Positions 7,351 to 15,745 are shown, counted from the stretch's first letter. The stretch is 64,000 nucleotides of DNA from Streptomyces sp. CB03234 (GCF_001905885.1 NZ_LIYH01000006.1:124001-188000); one strand, 5' to 3'. Notes: generated by a model from the letters alone, not told the origin. Numbers and translations: made by a program.

Positions 7351-8173
7351 GGGCGTAATCCTCCGCCACTGATTCGATCAGGGCCAGGGATTCTTTCGGT
7401 GACAGTGCGCTGGCCCGCAGCAAATCGTAGGCCAGTTCGTGCCGCCTAACGCCGGCCGGGTCGTCCTGCAACTGACCGGTGCCGTGACCTTCGAGGTAGG
7501 CGAGTGGCGGTGCGTCATCGAAGGCCATCAGCTTGATCCCGCCGTCCAGGGACGCGTGCGCGCCCGCCTCGAACGGCAGTACCTGCACAATCACTCGGTG
7601 GCAGCGATCCAACTCCGCGATGTGCTGGAGCGCCTCCGCCATTACTGCCGGGCCGCCGACCTTGCGCCGCAGTACAGCCTCGTCCAAAACTGCCCAAAAC
7701 AGGGGCGTAGTTGGATCGTCCAGGATGTGAGCCCGGTCGAGCCTGGCCTCCACCAGGGCGTCGATGACGTCTTCCGTCGCGGTCGGCTGGTACGCACGGA
7801 ACACCGCCCGCGCGTACCGCTCCGTCTGCAGCACCCCCGGGATCAGCAGCGGCGCGTACTCCCGGATCGAGGTCGCGACCGCTTCCGCCTCCGCCGCCTC
7901 CGCGAAGTGGTCCGGGTAGCGCGACTTGTTGGCGGCCTCGCAGTTGCGCTCGAAGAAGCCGTCCGTGCCCAGTATCGCGTCGATCTTGATCGCGAACTCC
8001 CGCTGCATCCGGCGCGTACCCGCCTCCAGCTGGCCGATGAACGAGCCGCTCACGAAGAGCTTCTCGCCCAGGCCGTCCTGGCTGTAGTTGGCCTTTTCGC
8101 GGGCATGGCGCAGCTCGGCGCCGAGCAGTGCCCTGGGCGAGGATGACGGATCTAGATCCTTTGGACCGGGCAT
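7331..8173 (-). CDS. XRE-family regulator with DUF5753 domain
   Basis: A 280-residue cytoplasmic regulator. A Cro/CI-type helix-turn-helix lies at about residues 16-70 (LRHAREKANYSQDGLGEKLFVSG...). A DUF5753 (Scr1-associated) domain fills the remainder (PLLIPGVLQTERYARAVF at about 105-125, LPFEAGAHASLDG, LEGHGTGQLQ). GGGAG precedes the ATG at 8173. It forms a two-gene unit with the following DUF397 gene. Divergent tiny genes at 8289 and 8504 complete the cassette. A second XRE/DUF397 pair occurs at 57.5-58.6 kb. Confidence 0.92.
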   Translation of the reverse strand: MPGPKDLDPSSSPRALLGAELRHAREKANYSQDGLGEKLFVSGSFIGQLEAGTRRMQREFAIKIDAILGTDGFFERNCEAANKSRYPDHFAEAAEAEAVATSIREYAPLLIPGVLQTERYARAVFRAYQPTATEDVIDALVEARLDRAHILDDPTTPLFWAVLDEAVLRRKVGGPAVMAEALQHIAELDRCHRVIVQVLPFEAGAHASLDGGIKLMAFDDAPPLAYLEGHGTGQLQDDPAGVRRHELAYDLLRASALSPKESLALIESVAEDYAHEDRHP

Positions 8174-8288
8174 GTGTCAACTCCCGTTAGCACAGATGGG
8201 GTTGTTGGGCCGCCGTTGTGTTCAGACTAGCCGCCAATCGACCACTCTGTGTACAGAACCCGAACACTCAGCGTGGAGGTGCCTGGTC

Positions 8289-8507
8289 ATGGGGATGCGA
8301 GCGGCGGAGCGGCTGCGGGCGGCCGAGAACGTGGTGGCCCAGTTGCGGGACGAGCTGGGCAGGGTGGGCGTGACTCTGCCGTCCCTGCGGGTGGACCCGG
8401 TGTCGGCGGCGAGCGACGCGTCGCCGTTTCCGCTGGTGGAGCTGGGGCGCTGCAACATCGACACGGCCATGCGGCTGGTCGCCGTCCTGCACGAGGCCCG
8501 CCGGTGA
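8289..8507 (+). CDS. Small conserved-type protein divergent from XRE/DUF397
   Basis: A 72-residue protein of unknown function. The N-terminal 25 residues form a charged, probably helical or coiled segment (RAAERLRAAENVVAQLRDEL). The second half has VELGRCNIDTAMRLVAVL, likely helical, with one Cys. GGAGG lies 9 bp before the ATG. The stop overlaps the next gene's GTG (GTGA). Placement beside an XRE/DUF397 pair suggests it belongs to the same regulatory cassette; that is inference. Confidence 0.7.
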   Translation: MGMRAAERLRAAENVVAQLRDELGRVGVTLPSLRVDPVSAASDASPFPLVELGRCNIDTAMRLVAVLHEARR

Positions 8508-8707
8508 GCGCGCCGCAGTACATGATCGACTCCCGGGACGGGCGGGTCGGCGAGGTCATGGGCCACGTCGGGGGCTACGTACAGCTGCGTCCGCCGGGCG
8601 GCGGGCGGGAGTGGGACTGCCCGGCCGAGGCGCTGAGCCCCGCCCCGCCGGGCGAGGTGCTGCGCGCACGCGTTCGAGAGTTGAACAGGGGCAGGCGGCT
8701 GCCGTGA
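8504..8707 (+). CDS. Small conserved-type protein, coupled to preceding gene
   Basis: A 67-residue protein starting at a GTG that overlaps the upstream stop. It has the pattern YMIDSRDGRVGEVMGHVGGYVQLRPP followed by WDCPAEAL, resembling a small beta-barrel-like domain seen in short Streptomyces proteins near DUF397 genes. No catalytic motif is seen. Function unknown. The two-gene unit reads toward vapBC. Confidence 0.7.
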   Translation: MSAPQYMIDSRDGRVGEVMGHVGGYVQLRPPGGGREWDCPAEALSPAPPGEVLRARVRELNRGRRLP

Positions 8708-8738
8708 AGCGGTCCCCTCGCTGCGCGGCGGGCGTGGT

Positions 8739-8757
8739 ATGCACACTCGGAGTGCAT
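8739..8757. promoter_or_regulatory. Candidate VapBC autoregulatory operator
   Basis: Inverted repeat ATGCAC-N7-GTGCAT, 37 bp upstream of the vapB start, in the short gap after 8707. Type II antitoxin-toxin complexes usually bind such repeats; assignment is by position and symmetry only. Confidence 0.5.
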
Positions 8758-8793
8758 CATCCGGGCCGAGGATGTACAGATCGGGAGGCCGGC

Positions 8794-9018
8794 ATGTCCC
8801 TGACGCACATCGACATCGACGACGAAGCCCTGGAGACCGCCAAGCGACTGGGCGGGCACCGGACGAAAGCCGCCGCTGTCGCGACGGCGCTGGAGGAGTA
8901 CAACAAGCGGCTGCTGCGCGCTGCCGCGTACGAGAAGTACTTCGACATCGCTCAGGGGTGGGACATCGAGGGGGCCGAGGAGGCACATCGCGCGGACAAG
9001 GAGGCCTTCCGCCATTGA
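8794..9018 (+). CDS. vapB: VapB-type antitoxin
   Basis: A 74-residue antitoxin. The N-terminal part (LTHIDIDDEALETAKRLGG followed by TKAAAVATALEEY) fits the ribbon-helix-helix VapB/DUF2191 type that dimerises and binds DNA. The C-terminal part (YFDIAQGWDIEGAEE) would wrap the toxin. GGGAGG is 5 bp before the ATG at 8794. The stop TGA overlaps the toxin's TTG start as TTGA, so antitoxin and toxin are translationally coupled. Confidence 0.87.
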   Translation: MSLTHIDIDDEALETAKRLGGHRTKAAAVATALEEYNKRLLRAAAYEKYFDIAQGWDIEGAEEAHRADKEAFRH

Positions 9019-9431
9019 GCCGGTACCTGGTGGACTCGTCTGCGCTCCGGCGCATGATGCGTGACAAGGATGTCCACATGGCATGGCGGTCCACGGTTGC
9101 GGACGGGGACGTCCGCTCCTGCTATCCGCAGCGAGCGGAGTTCCTCCGGTCCGCGCGAGACCCCAAGGAGTACGAGGCGTACAGCGCCATGTTCTCCGAG
9201 CTGTACGAAGACATCGGCGTTCCCAAGGGGGCGGCCCAATGGATCGGCGGGCTTCAGCATCGTGCCGCCGAGAGCGGTGCCCACCGAGCGCTTTCGGCTG
9301 TCGACCTCCAGGTGTGTGCGACTGCCGCCCACCATGGCCTTGTCGTCCTGCATGACGACAACGACTTCGTGACCGCGTCTCGCTTCGCCGTCGACCTCCA
9401 ACAGCGGAATGTGCACGCGGGGCCGTTCTGA
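9015..9431 (+). CDS. vapC: VapC-type PIN-domain toxin (RNase)
   Basis: A 138-residue PIN-domain ribonuclease toxin. Acidic residues expected for Mg-dependent cleavage are visible: Asp in YLVDSSAL (residue 7), Glu in the AEFLRSAR helix, Asp in LSAVDLQVCATAA and Asp in LHDDNDF. It begins at an unusual TTG that overlaps the vapB stop; no other start fits the N-terminal strand. Predicted to be held inactive by VapB and to cleave RNA when free. The RNA target is unknown. Confidence 0.87.
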   Translation: MSRYLVDSSALRRMMRDKDVHMAWRSTVADGDVRSCYPQRAEFLRSARDPKEYEAYSAMFSELYEDIGVPKGAAQWIGGLQHRAAESGAHRALSAVDLQVCATAAHHGLVVLHDDNDFVTASRFAVDLQQRNVHAGPF

Positions 9432-9517
9432 CGTCGCTCGCGCAGTGACAGTGCTTCTCATGCGACTCTCACCGGGTCCTCAACCCCCCATCACGCCGCC
9501 TCCATAGCTTTCGCGGC

Positions 9518-10951
9518 ATGTTCTTCACCTATCTCCGGCGCGAGCTGCGCCGTCGGCGGAAGGCGGCGTTCGTCGTCGCCTCGGGGCTGGGCCTCGGAAT
9601 CGCGCTGGTCATCGTGGTCAACTCGGTCACGGCCGGGATGAGTCAGGCCCAGGGCAAGGTCCTGGAGTCGCTGTACGGGCTGGGGACCGACATGACGGTC
9701 ACCAAGGCCGCGTCGCCGCCCGGGGAGGGGGAGACGGTGCGGCGGCCCCGGTTCCGGTTCGACGCCGAGGAGGGCGGGGGCGGCGAGCAGAGCCAGGACG
9801 TCGTGATGGTGCAGGGGTTCGAGACGCTCGCCGCCTCGACCGTCGCGAAGGTCGGCGAGCAGGACGGTGTCGCCGAGGCCGTCGGCGGGCTGAACGCCCG
9901 GGTGATGAAGGTCGACGGGCAGTTCAAGCGCGGTGAGGTGCAGCCCGCCCAGCCCGCCCAGCCCGGTCAGGGCGAGGGCGGCGGCGGCCAAGTGCGCGGC
10001 GGGGGCGCGGACTTCGGGGTCGATTCGTACACCGTGTACGGGACCGACGTCGCCCACCAGGGGCTGGGGCCGCTGACGTCGTCGGAGATCACCTCCGGGC
10101 GTACGTTCACGGCGGCCGAGACGTCCGCCAAGGTGGCTGTCGTCGACAGCGCGTACGCCAAGGAGCAGGGGCTGGCCGTCGGGGAGAGCCTCACCATCTC
10201 CGGCACGGCGTACCGCGTCATCGGCATCGCGACCGCCGACAGCGGGGACGCCGCCGCCAACGTCTACCTGCCGCTCGCCGAGGCGCAGAACCTCGCCGAC
10301 GCCAAGGGCAAGGTGACGACGGTGTACGTCCGGGCGACGGAGTCGCAGCGGATCGAGGACGTCAAGGGCGCCGTGCAGAAGAACGTTCCAGGGACGACCG
10401 TCACCACGTCCGCCGACCTCGCCGACACCGTGTCCGGGTCCCTGTCCACCGCGTCCGACCTGGCGTCGGGCGTCGGCAAGTGGCTGTCGATCGTGGTGCT
10501 CGGCGCGGCGTTCGTCGTGGCGGGGCTGCTGACGTCGTCGGCGGTGAGCAGGCGGGTGCGGGAGTTCGGCACGCTCAAGGCGCTCGGGTGGAAGAGCGGG
10601 CGCGTCACCCGGCAGGTGGCCGGCGAGGCGCTGGTGCACGGGCTGATCGGCGGGGCGCTCGGGATCGGCGTCGGGCTGGCCGGGGCGTGGGCCATCACGG
10701 CGTTCAGCCCGACGCTGACGGCGGAACTGGGCGGCGGGGGCGGGCGGGTCGTCGGACCGGGTGGTGGCGGCGGGCCGGTGCGGGATGCCGCGTCACGCGT
10801 CCTGGACATCGCGCTCACCGCACCCGTCTCGCTCACCACCATCGCGCTCGCCGTGGCGCTCGCCGTCGCGGGCGGTCTCGTCGCGGGCGGGTTCGGCGGC
10901 TGGCGCGCCTCGCGGCTGCGTCCGGCGGACGCGCTGCGCCGCGTCGAGTAA
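9518..10951 (+). CDS. MacB/FtsX-type ABC transporter permease
   Basis: A 477-residue permease. A first membrane helix (residues about 15-40) is followed by a large extracytoplasmic MacB-like periplasmic-core domain (about 45-315) with a Gly/Pro/Gln-rich insert (QPAQPAQPGQGEGGGG). Three FtsX helices fill the C-terminal third, and the coupling region REFGTLKALGWKSG is clear. It likely works with the ATPase 31 bp downstream to export or mechanically act on an envelope substrate. TAGCTT lies 7 bp before the ATG with no Shine-Dalgarno, suggesting a leaderless mRNA. Confidence 0.9.
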   Translation: MFFTYLRRELRRRRKAAFVVASGLGLGIALVIVVNSVTAGMSQAQGKVLESLYGLGTDMTVTKAASPPGEGETVRRPRFRFDAEEGGGGEQSQDVVMVQGFETLAASTVAKVGEQDGVAEAVGGLNARVMKVDGQFKRGEVQPAQPAQPGQGEGGGGQVRGGGADFGVDSYTVYGTDVAHQGLGPLTSSEITSGRTFTAAETSAKVAVVDSAYAKEQGLAVGESLTISGTAYRVIGIATADSGDAAANVYLPLAEAQNLADAKGKVTTVYVRATESQRIEDVKGAVQKNVPGTTVTTSADLADTVSGSLSTASDLASGVGKWLSIVVLGAAFVVAGLLTSSAVSRRVREFGTLKALGWKSGRVTRQVAGEALVHGLIGGALGIGVGLAGAWAITAFSPTLTAELGGGGGRVVGPGGGGGPVRDAASRVLDIALTAPVSLTTIALAVALAVAGGLVAGGFGGWRASRLRPADALRRVE

Positions 10952-10982
10952 ATCCTTCTTGTACGACTGGAGTTGACAGCAC

Positions 10983-11666
10983 ATGTACGAGCTCAGTGGC
11001 GTCACCAAGCGCTACCGGCGCGGCAAGGACACCGTCCAGGCCCTGGACGGGGTGGACCTGATCATCGAGGACGGTGGGCGGCTGGTCATCCAGGGCCCGA
11101 CGGGCGGCGGCAAGTCCACGCTGCTGCAGATGCTCGGCGGCCTGGACCGGCCGACGGAGGGCAGCGTCGTCCTGGACGGGACGGATCTCGCGACGCTGCC
11201 GGAGGCGCGGCTGACGCGGGTACGGGCGGAGAAGATCGGGTTCGTGTTCCAGGGGTTCAACCTGGTGCCGACGCTCACCGCCCAGGAGAACGTCGAGACC
11301 GCCCTCGTACCGCTGGGGCTGAAGGCGGCCGAGCGGCGTGAACGGGCGGCGGAGGCGCTGGTGTCGGTGGGGCTCGGCGAGCGGCGCGGGCACCTGCCGG
11401 GCGAGCTGTCGGGCGGGCAGCAGCAGCGTGTCGCGATCGCGCGGGCGCTGGTCAAGCGGCCGGCGGTGCTGCTGGCGGACGAGCCGACCGGCAACCTCGA
11501 CGAGTCGATGCGTGACGAGATCATGGAGTTGCTGGAGGGGCTGTGGGAGGAGAACGGGCTGACGTTCGTGATGGTCACCCATGACACGGCCCTGGCGCGG
11601 CGCGCGCCCCGGCTCGCCACGATCAGGAAGGGGCGGGTCACGATCAAGGAGCAGGCGGTGAGGTGA
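10983..11666 (+). CDS. ABC transporter ATP-binding protein (LolD/MacB type)
   Basis: A 227-residue ATPase with Walker A GPTGGGKST (near residue 40), Q-loop FQGFNLVPTLT, signature LSGGQQQR, Walker B VLLADEPTGNLD and the switch His in VTHD. It is the partner of the upstream permease and energises it at the inner face of the membrane. Its last 23 bp overlap the 3' end of the convergent PTS gene, so the two messages share complementary ends. Confidence 0.95.
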   Translation: MYELSGVTKRYRRGKDTVQALDGVDLIIEDGGRLVIQGPTGGGKSTLLQMLGGLDRPTEGSVVLDGTDLATLPEARLTRVRAEKIGFVFQGFNLVPTLTAQENVETALVPLGLKAAERRERAAEALVSVGLGERRGHLPGELSGGQQQRVAIARALVKRPAVLLADEPTGNLDESMRDEIMELLEGLWEENGLTFVMVTHDTALARRAPRLATIRKGRVTIKEQAVR

Positions 11667-13035
11667 GGGTGGTGCGGCTGAGGCCGAAGAGGTACGTGGC
11701 GGCGAACCCGGCGACGTACCCGGTCAGCAGGCCGCCCGCGTAGACGGCGACGGTGGTGAGGGCCGGGCCGCCGTCGCCGCCGCCGTGGAGCAGCGGGAAC
11801 AGTGCCCAGCCGGACGGGCCGATCGCCGTCGAGCCGACCGTGTCGCCGAGCATGTTGAACAGCCCGACGAACCCGCCGCCGAACGCCCCGCCGACGCACG
11901 CGGTGATGAACGGCCGGCCGAGCGGCAGCGACACGCCGTAGATGAGCGGTTCGCCCACGCCGAGCAGCCCGGCGGGCAGCGCGGACTTGATGGTGCGGCG
12001 GAGGTCGGTGTGGTGGCGGAGGCGTACGTACACGGCGGCGGCCGCGCCGACCTGCCCGGCGCCCGCCATCGCGAGGATGGGCAGGAGGACGGTGTGGCCC
12101 TGCTGCTCGATCAGGGTGGTGTGGATCGGGATCAGGGCCTGGTGCAGGCCGAGCATGACGAGGGGGAGAAACAGCCCGCCCAGGACGAAGCCGGCGACCG
12201 CGCCGGCGTGCGCGAGGAGCCAGTTCGCGGCCGTGCCGATGGCGGAGGACACCTCACCGGCGACGTACATCAGGCCGTAGACGGTGACCAGGCCGGCGAC
12301 GAGCACGGTGAGGGTGGGTGTGACGAGGACGTCGAGGGCCTCGGGTACGTGGCGGCGGCACCACTTCTCGATGTGGACGGCGAGCACGGCGGCGGCCAGG
12401 GCGCCGAGGACGCCGCCCTGGCCGGGGGCCAGTTGGTGGCCGAAGGCCTCGACCTTGGCGACGCCCGCGTACACGATGATCGCGGCGACGGCGCCGCCGA
12501 GGATCGGCGTACCGCCGAACTCCTTCGCCGTGTTGAGGCCGACGAACACGGCGATCAGCGCCATGAAGCCGGAGGCGATGGCGGCGAGGGCGGGGGTGAG
12601 GGCGGGGAGCCAGTGGAGGTTGACGAGGAGGCCGCCCAGCCCGGCGATGATGCCGCAGCCGATGAGGGCGGGGATGAGGGGGACGAAGATGTTGGCGATG
12701 CGGCGGAGGAGCAGCTTGCCGGGGGTGGCGTTCCTGGTCTTCCGGGCGGCCTTGAGGGCCTCGCCCCGGCTGTTGATGAGGAGGGCCTCGAAGGCGGGCG
12801 TGACCCGGGCGACGGTGCCGGGGCCGAGGACGATCTGGTACGCCGTGTCGTCCTCGACGACGCCCAGGACGGCCGGGTGGGCGCGGATGTCCGCGTCCTG
12901 GACCAGGCTCCGGTCGCGGAGGCCGAGGCGGAGGCGGGTCATGCAGTGGGCGACGGAGGTGACGTTCGCGGCGCCGCCGACGAGGGGGAGGAGGGCGGTC
13001 GCCGTGGTCCGGGGGTCGGATGCGGGTGCGGTCAT
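11644..13035 (-). CDS. PTS EIIBC component, glucose/amino-sugar (MurNAc?) family
   Basis: A 463-residue phosphotransferase permease. The N-terminal IIB domain has the phospho-accepting Cys in HCMTRLRL (Cys31). The IIC domain (from about residue 105) has about ten membrane helices with the motifs GLNTAKEFGG, ALIPIHTTLIEQQG and GVGEPLIYGVSLPLGRPF. No IIA domain is present, so phosphate must come from a separate IIA protein. Position after murR-murQ suggests uptake of N-acetylmuramic acid or a related sugar (MurP-like); substrate is inferred from context. The ATG at 13035 matches the family N-terminus. Confidence 0.88.
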   Translation of the reverse strand: MTAPASDPRTTATALLPLVGGAANVTSVAHCMTRLRLGLRDRSLVQDADIRAHPAVLGVVEDDTAYQIVLGPGTVARVTPAFEALLINSRGEALKAARKTRNATPGKLLLRRIANIFVPLIPALIGCGIIAGLGGLLVNLHWLPALTPALAAIASGFMALIAVFVGLNTAKEFGGTPILGGAVAAIIVYAGVAKVEAFGHQLAPGQGGVLGALAAAVLAVHIEKWCRRHVPEALDVLVTPTLTVLVAGLVTVYGLMYVAGEVSSAIGTAANWLLAHAGAVAGFVLGGLFLPLVMLGLHQALIPIHTTLIEQQGHTVLLPILAMAGAGQVGAAAAVYVRLRHHTDLRRTIKSALPAGLLGVGEPLIYGVSLPLGRPFITACVGGAFGGGFVGLFNMLGDTVGSTAIGPSGWALFPLLHGGGDGGPALTTVAVYAGGLLTGYVAGFAATYLFGLSRTTLTSPPAP

Positions 13036-13103
13036 GGCGCGGATGGTGCCAGGGGGCGGGCGGTGTACGGCGGGCGCGCGCCGGTGGGTGCGTGGGGCCC
13101 CTT

Positions 13104-14006
13104 CTATTGGTCGAGTGCCGCGCGGAGGTGGCCGTTCGTCTTGGTCAGGAGCTGGGTCGCCGTCTCCGCGTCGACGCCCGCGAGGAGCGTGAGGATCGCG
13201 GGCTTGACCTCGCCGTCCGTGGCCGTGAGCGCGGCCTCGACGGCGGCGTCGGACGCGCCGGTGGCGAGGGTGACGATCCGGCGGGAGCGGGCGCGGAGCT
13301 TGTCGTTGGAGGCGCGGACGTCCACCATGAGGTTTCCGTACGTCTTGCCGAGCCGGATCATCGTGATCGTCGAGATCATGTTGAGGACCAGCTTCTGGGC
13401 GGTGCCGGCCTTCAGGCGGGTGGAGCCGGTGAGGAGCTCGGGGCCGACGACGACCTCGATGCCGTGCTCGGCGGCGGCCGCGAGGGCGCTGCCCGGGTTG
13501 CAGGCGAGGCCGATCGTCAGGGCCCCGTGCGTACGGGCGTGTTCGACCGCGCCGATGGCGTAGGGGGTGCGGCCGGAGGCGGAGATGCCGACGACCGTGT
13601 CGTCGGGGGTGAGGGAGAGGGCGGTGAGGTCCTCCGCCGCGAGGTCCTTGGAGTCCTCGGCGCCCTCGACGGCCTCCAGCATGGCCGTCGGGCCGCCCGC
13701 GATGAGGCCGACGACCTGGGTGGGGGCGGTGTTGAAGGTGGGCGGGCATTCGCTGGCGTCCAGGACGCCGAGCCGGCCGGCGGTGCCGGCGCCCGCGTAG
13801 ATGAGGCGGCCGCCGCGTGCCATGCGGTCGGCGGTGGCGTCGATGGCGGCGGCGATGCGGGGCAGCTGGCCGGCGACGGCCACGGGGACGGACTGGTCCT
13901 CGGCGTTCATGAGGCGGGCGATCTCGGCGGTGGGGAGGCGGTCGATGTCCGCGAGCTCGGGGCGGAACGCTTCCGTGGTGAGGGAGGACAGTTCGGAGGG
14001 GTTCAT
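13104..14006 (-). CDS. murQ: N-acetylmuramic acid 6-phosphate etherase
   Basis: A 300-residue SIS-fold enzyme that cleaves the lactyl ether of MurNAc-6-phosphate to give GlcNAc-6-phosphate and D-lactate in cell-wall recycling. Diagnostic stretches are GGRLIYAGAGTAGRLGVLDA (about 65-85), ECPPTFN and VVGISASGRTPY. The length is standard. It sits 31 bp after murR and 68 bp before the PTS gene, all on the minus strand, a compact uptake and recycling operon. Confidence 0.95.
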   Translation of the reverse strand: MNPSELSSLTTEAFRPELADIDRLPTAEIARLMNAEDQSVPVAVAGQLPRIAAAIDATADRMARGGRLIYAGAGTAGRLGVLDASECPPTFNTAPTQVVGLIAGGPTAMLEAVEGAEDSKDLAAEDLTALSLTPDDTVVGISASGRTPYAIGAVEHARTHGALTIGLACNPGSALAAAAEHGIEVVVGPELLTGSTRLKAGTAQKLVLNMISTITMIRLGKTYGNLMVDVRASNDKLRARSRRIVTLATGASDAAVEAALTATDGEVKPAILTLLAGVDAETATQLLTKTNGHLRAALDQ

Positions 14007-14037
14007 GCGGGCGTGCTCTTTCGGCCGAGTGGGGCGA

Positions 14038-15039
14038 TCAGCGGGTGCGGGTGCGGGGGGAGTGGCGGTGCGCGAGGGCCTCGTACGACGCGGAGAGGGC
14101 GGGGGCGGCCGTGTCGTACGTACGCTGCGTGACGCCGGTGAACAGGCAGTCGACGACGAGGAGTTGGCTGGTGCGGGACGACATGGCGGCGGGGCGCAGC
14201 TCGCTCTCGCGGGCCGTGGAGGTGGTGAGTATGTGGTCGGCGTACTGCGAGACGGGGCCGTCGGGGCGGCCGGTGATGGCGACGGTCGTCGCGCCGTGGT
14301 CGAACGCGACGCGCAGCGGCTCTATGACGTCGCCGGTGGAGCCCGAGTGGGTGATGGCGATGGCGACGTCGCCGGAGCGGAGCTGGACGGCGTTGGTGAC
14401 GGCGAGGTGCGGGTCGCTGTGGGCGTGCGCGACGAGCCCGATGCGCAGCAGCTTCTGGGCGAGGTCCTGGGCGACGAGGCCGGAGGCGCCGACGCCGTAG
14501 ATGTCGGTGCGGCGGGCGGCGGCCAGCGCGGTGACGGCGGCGCCGAGCTGGATGGTGTCGAGGCCGGCGGCCGTGTCGGCGAGGGTCTGCTGCTCGTCGT
14601 ACGCGAGCTTGGCGACGACGTCCGCGAGCGGGTCGTCGACGGCGATGTCGGCGGTGACGGAGGGCGCCCGGCCGGACTGCTGCTGGGCGGCGAGGCCGGC
14701 GAGGGCGAGGCGCAGGTCGCGGTAGCCGGGGTAGCCGAGGAGGCGAGCGGTGCGGACGACGGTCGCCTCGCTGGTGCCGGTGAGTTCGGCGAGGCCGGTG
14801 ACCGTGAGGGCGGCGCAGCCGGCGGGGTCGGAGGCGACGGCTTCGGCGACGCGCTGCATGGAGCGGGTCATGGAGGGCGCGAGGGTGCGCACCTTGGCTG
14901 CGAGGGCGGCGGGGGCGGGCGCGGGTCCCGGTGCGGCGGCTGCGGGTCCGTGTGCGGGTGCGGCGGCTGTGGGGGCGGGCTTACCGCTCGGTCTGCCGAC
15001 GGCTCCGTTGCTGAAAATTTCCTTCACCTTATCGGTCAC
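14038..15039 (-). CDS. murR: MurR/RpiR-family transcriptional regulator
   Basis: A 333-residue regulator. A Pro/Ala-rich N-terminal region of about 50 residues precedes the RpiR helix-turn-helix (VTGLAELTGTSEATVVRTARLLGYPGYRDLRLALA). A SIS sugar-phosphate-binding domain follows (VYGVGASGLVAQDLAQKLLRIG, ITHSGSTGDVIEPL). It probably senses MurNAc-6-P or a related phosphosugar and controls murQ and the PTS gene. The GTG start at 15039 sits between two near-identical inverted sites (15011-15058), so autoregulation is likely. Confidence 0.9.
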   Translation of the reverse strand: MTDKVKEIFSNGAVGRPSGKPAPTAAAPAHGPAAAAPGPAPAPAALAAKVRTLAPSMTRSMQRVAEAVASDPAGCAALTVTGLAELTGTSEATVVRTARLLGYPGYRDLRLALAGLAAQQQSGRAPSVTADIAVDDPLADVVAKLAYDEQQTLADTAAGLDTIQLGAAVTALAAARRTDIYGVGASGLVAQDLAQKLLRIGLVAHAHSDPHLAVTNAVQLRSGDVAIAITHSGSTGDVIEPLRVAFDHGATTVAITGRPDGPVSQYADHILTTSTARESELRPAAMSSRTSQLLVVDCLFTGVTQRTYDTAAPALSASYEALAHRHSPRTRTR

Positions 15040-15058
15040 ACGTGAAAGGTATTTTCAG
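15011..15058. promoter_or_regulatory. Paired inverted MurR operator candidates
   Basis: Two 17-mers of the form GTGAA-R-GG-W-ATTTTCAG (written loosely) occur in opposite orientation. The plus-strand copy is at 15042-15058 and the minus-strand copy at 15011-15027, differing at two positions. Each is itself roughly palindromic (TGAAA...TTTTCA). The minus-strand copy covers the first codons of murR; the other lies in the gap to the divergent gene at 15105. Confidence 0.6.
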
Positions 15059-15104
15059 CCCCGTGGGTCGTCAACCCCTCCCGACCTGGGGTGACAATGG
15101 CTCC

Positions 15105-15461
15105 ATGGACGCCGTGGATCCCCTGGAGCAGACCCTGCACGCCGCGCGGGCCCTGGTCCTCGCCGACCTCATGGCGCGGAACGTCGCCGAGGCGGAGGTC
15201 GTGTCGCTCGTGGAGGACGCGGTGACGCACCGGCGCTGGTGGGTCGAGCAGTGGCCGGAGGGCATGGAGTACGTCGCCGGGCTCGTCGCCCAGGACGTCC
15301 AGGACGCGCTGCTGGAGCGGTACGGCCGCTGGCCGCTGTGCCCGGTGTGCACCACCGGCGACCCGCACGCGCTGGAAGTGGAACCGGAGCTGGGCCCCGA
15401 CCCGCACTGGGTGTGCGGCAAGGCGGGCGTGGTCGTGGCACGGGTCGGCGGCCTTACGTGA
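15105..15461 (+). CDS. Conserved-type protein with C-terminal Cys motif
   Basis: A 118-residue protein of unknown function. The first 80 residues are predicted helical and acidic (EQTLHAARALVLADLMAR, TRP-rich RRWWVEQWPEG). The end has CPVC plus a later CG (HWVCGKAG), suggestive of a small metal site. The stop overlaps the GTG of the next gene, so the two are translated together. GACAAT lies 6 bp before the ATG at 15105; no Shine-Dalgarno is seen. Confidence 0.72.
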   Translation: MDAVDPLEQTLHAARALVLADLMARNVAEAEVVSLVEDAVTHRRWWVEQWPEGMEYVAGLVAQDVQDALLERYGRWPLCPVCTTGDPHALEVEPELGPDPHWVCGKAGVVVARVGGLT

Positions 15462-15727
15462 CGGTCTACATCGACCCGCCGAACTGGCCGGGCCACGGCC
15501 GCATGTGGTCCCACATGGTGAGCGACGTGTCCTACGACGAGCTCCACGCCTTCGCCGCCCTCATCGGCGCCCCGCCCCGCGCCTTCGACGGCGACCACTA
15601 CGACGTCCCCTCCGAGCGGTACGCGGACGCGGTGGCGGCGGGCGCGGTCGAGATCGGCTCCAAGGAACTCGTACGCCGGCTCAAACAGTCCGGCCTGCGG
15701 CGCCCGAAGCGGCGGGCGTCTCCCTGA
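15458..15727 (+). CDS. DUF4031 domain protein
   Basis: An 89-residue member of the DUF4031 family, recognised by VYIDPPNWPGHGRMWSHMVSD at the N-terminus, LHAFAALIGAPPRAFDGDHYDVP in the middle and a basic tail. Function is unknown. The GTG start at 15458 overlaps the upstream stop by four bases (GTGA). Confidence 0.87.
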   Translation: MTVYIDPPNWPGHGRMWSHMVSDVSYDELHAFAALIGAPPRAFDGDHYDVPSERYADAVAAGAVEIGSKELVRRLKQSGLRRPKRRASP

Positions 15728-15745
15728 GGGGTACGGGGCGGCGGC

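Noticed and set aside
11644..13749. Extension of the PTS protein beyond 13035 into the murQ region
   Set aside because: The added 238 residues are Arg/His/Pro-rich, antisense-like and overlap murQ; ATG 13035 fits the IIB domain start.
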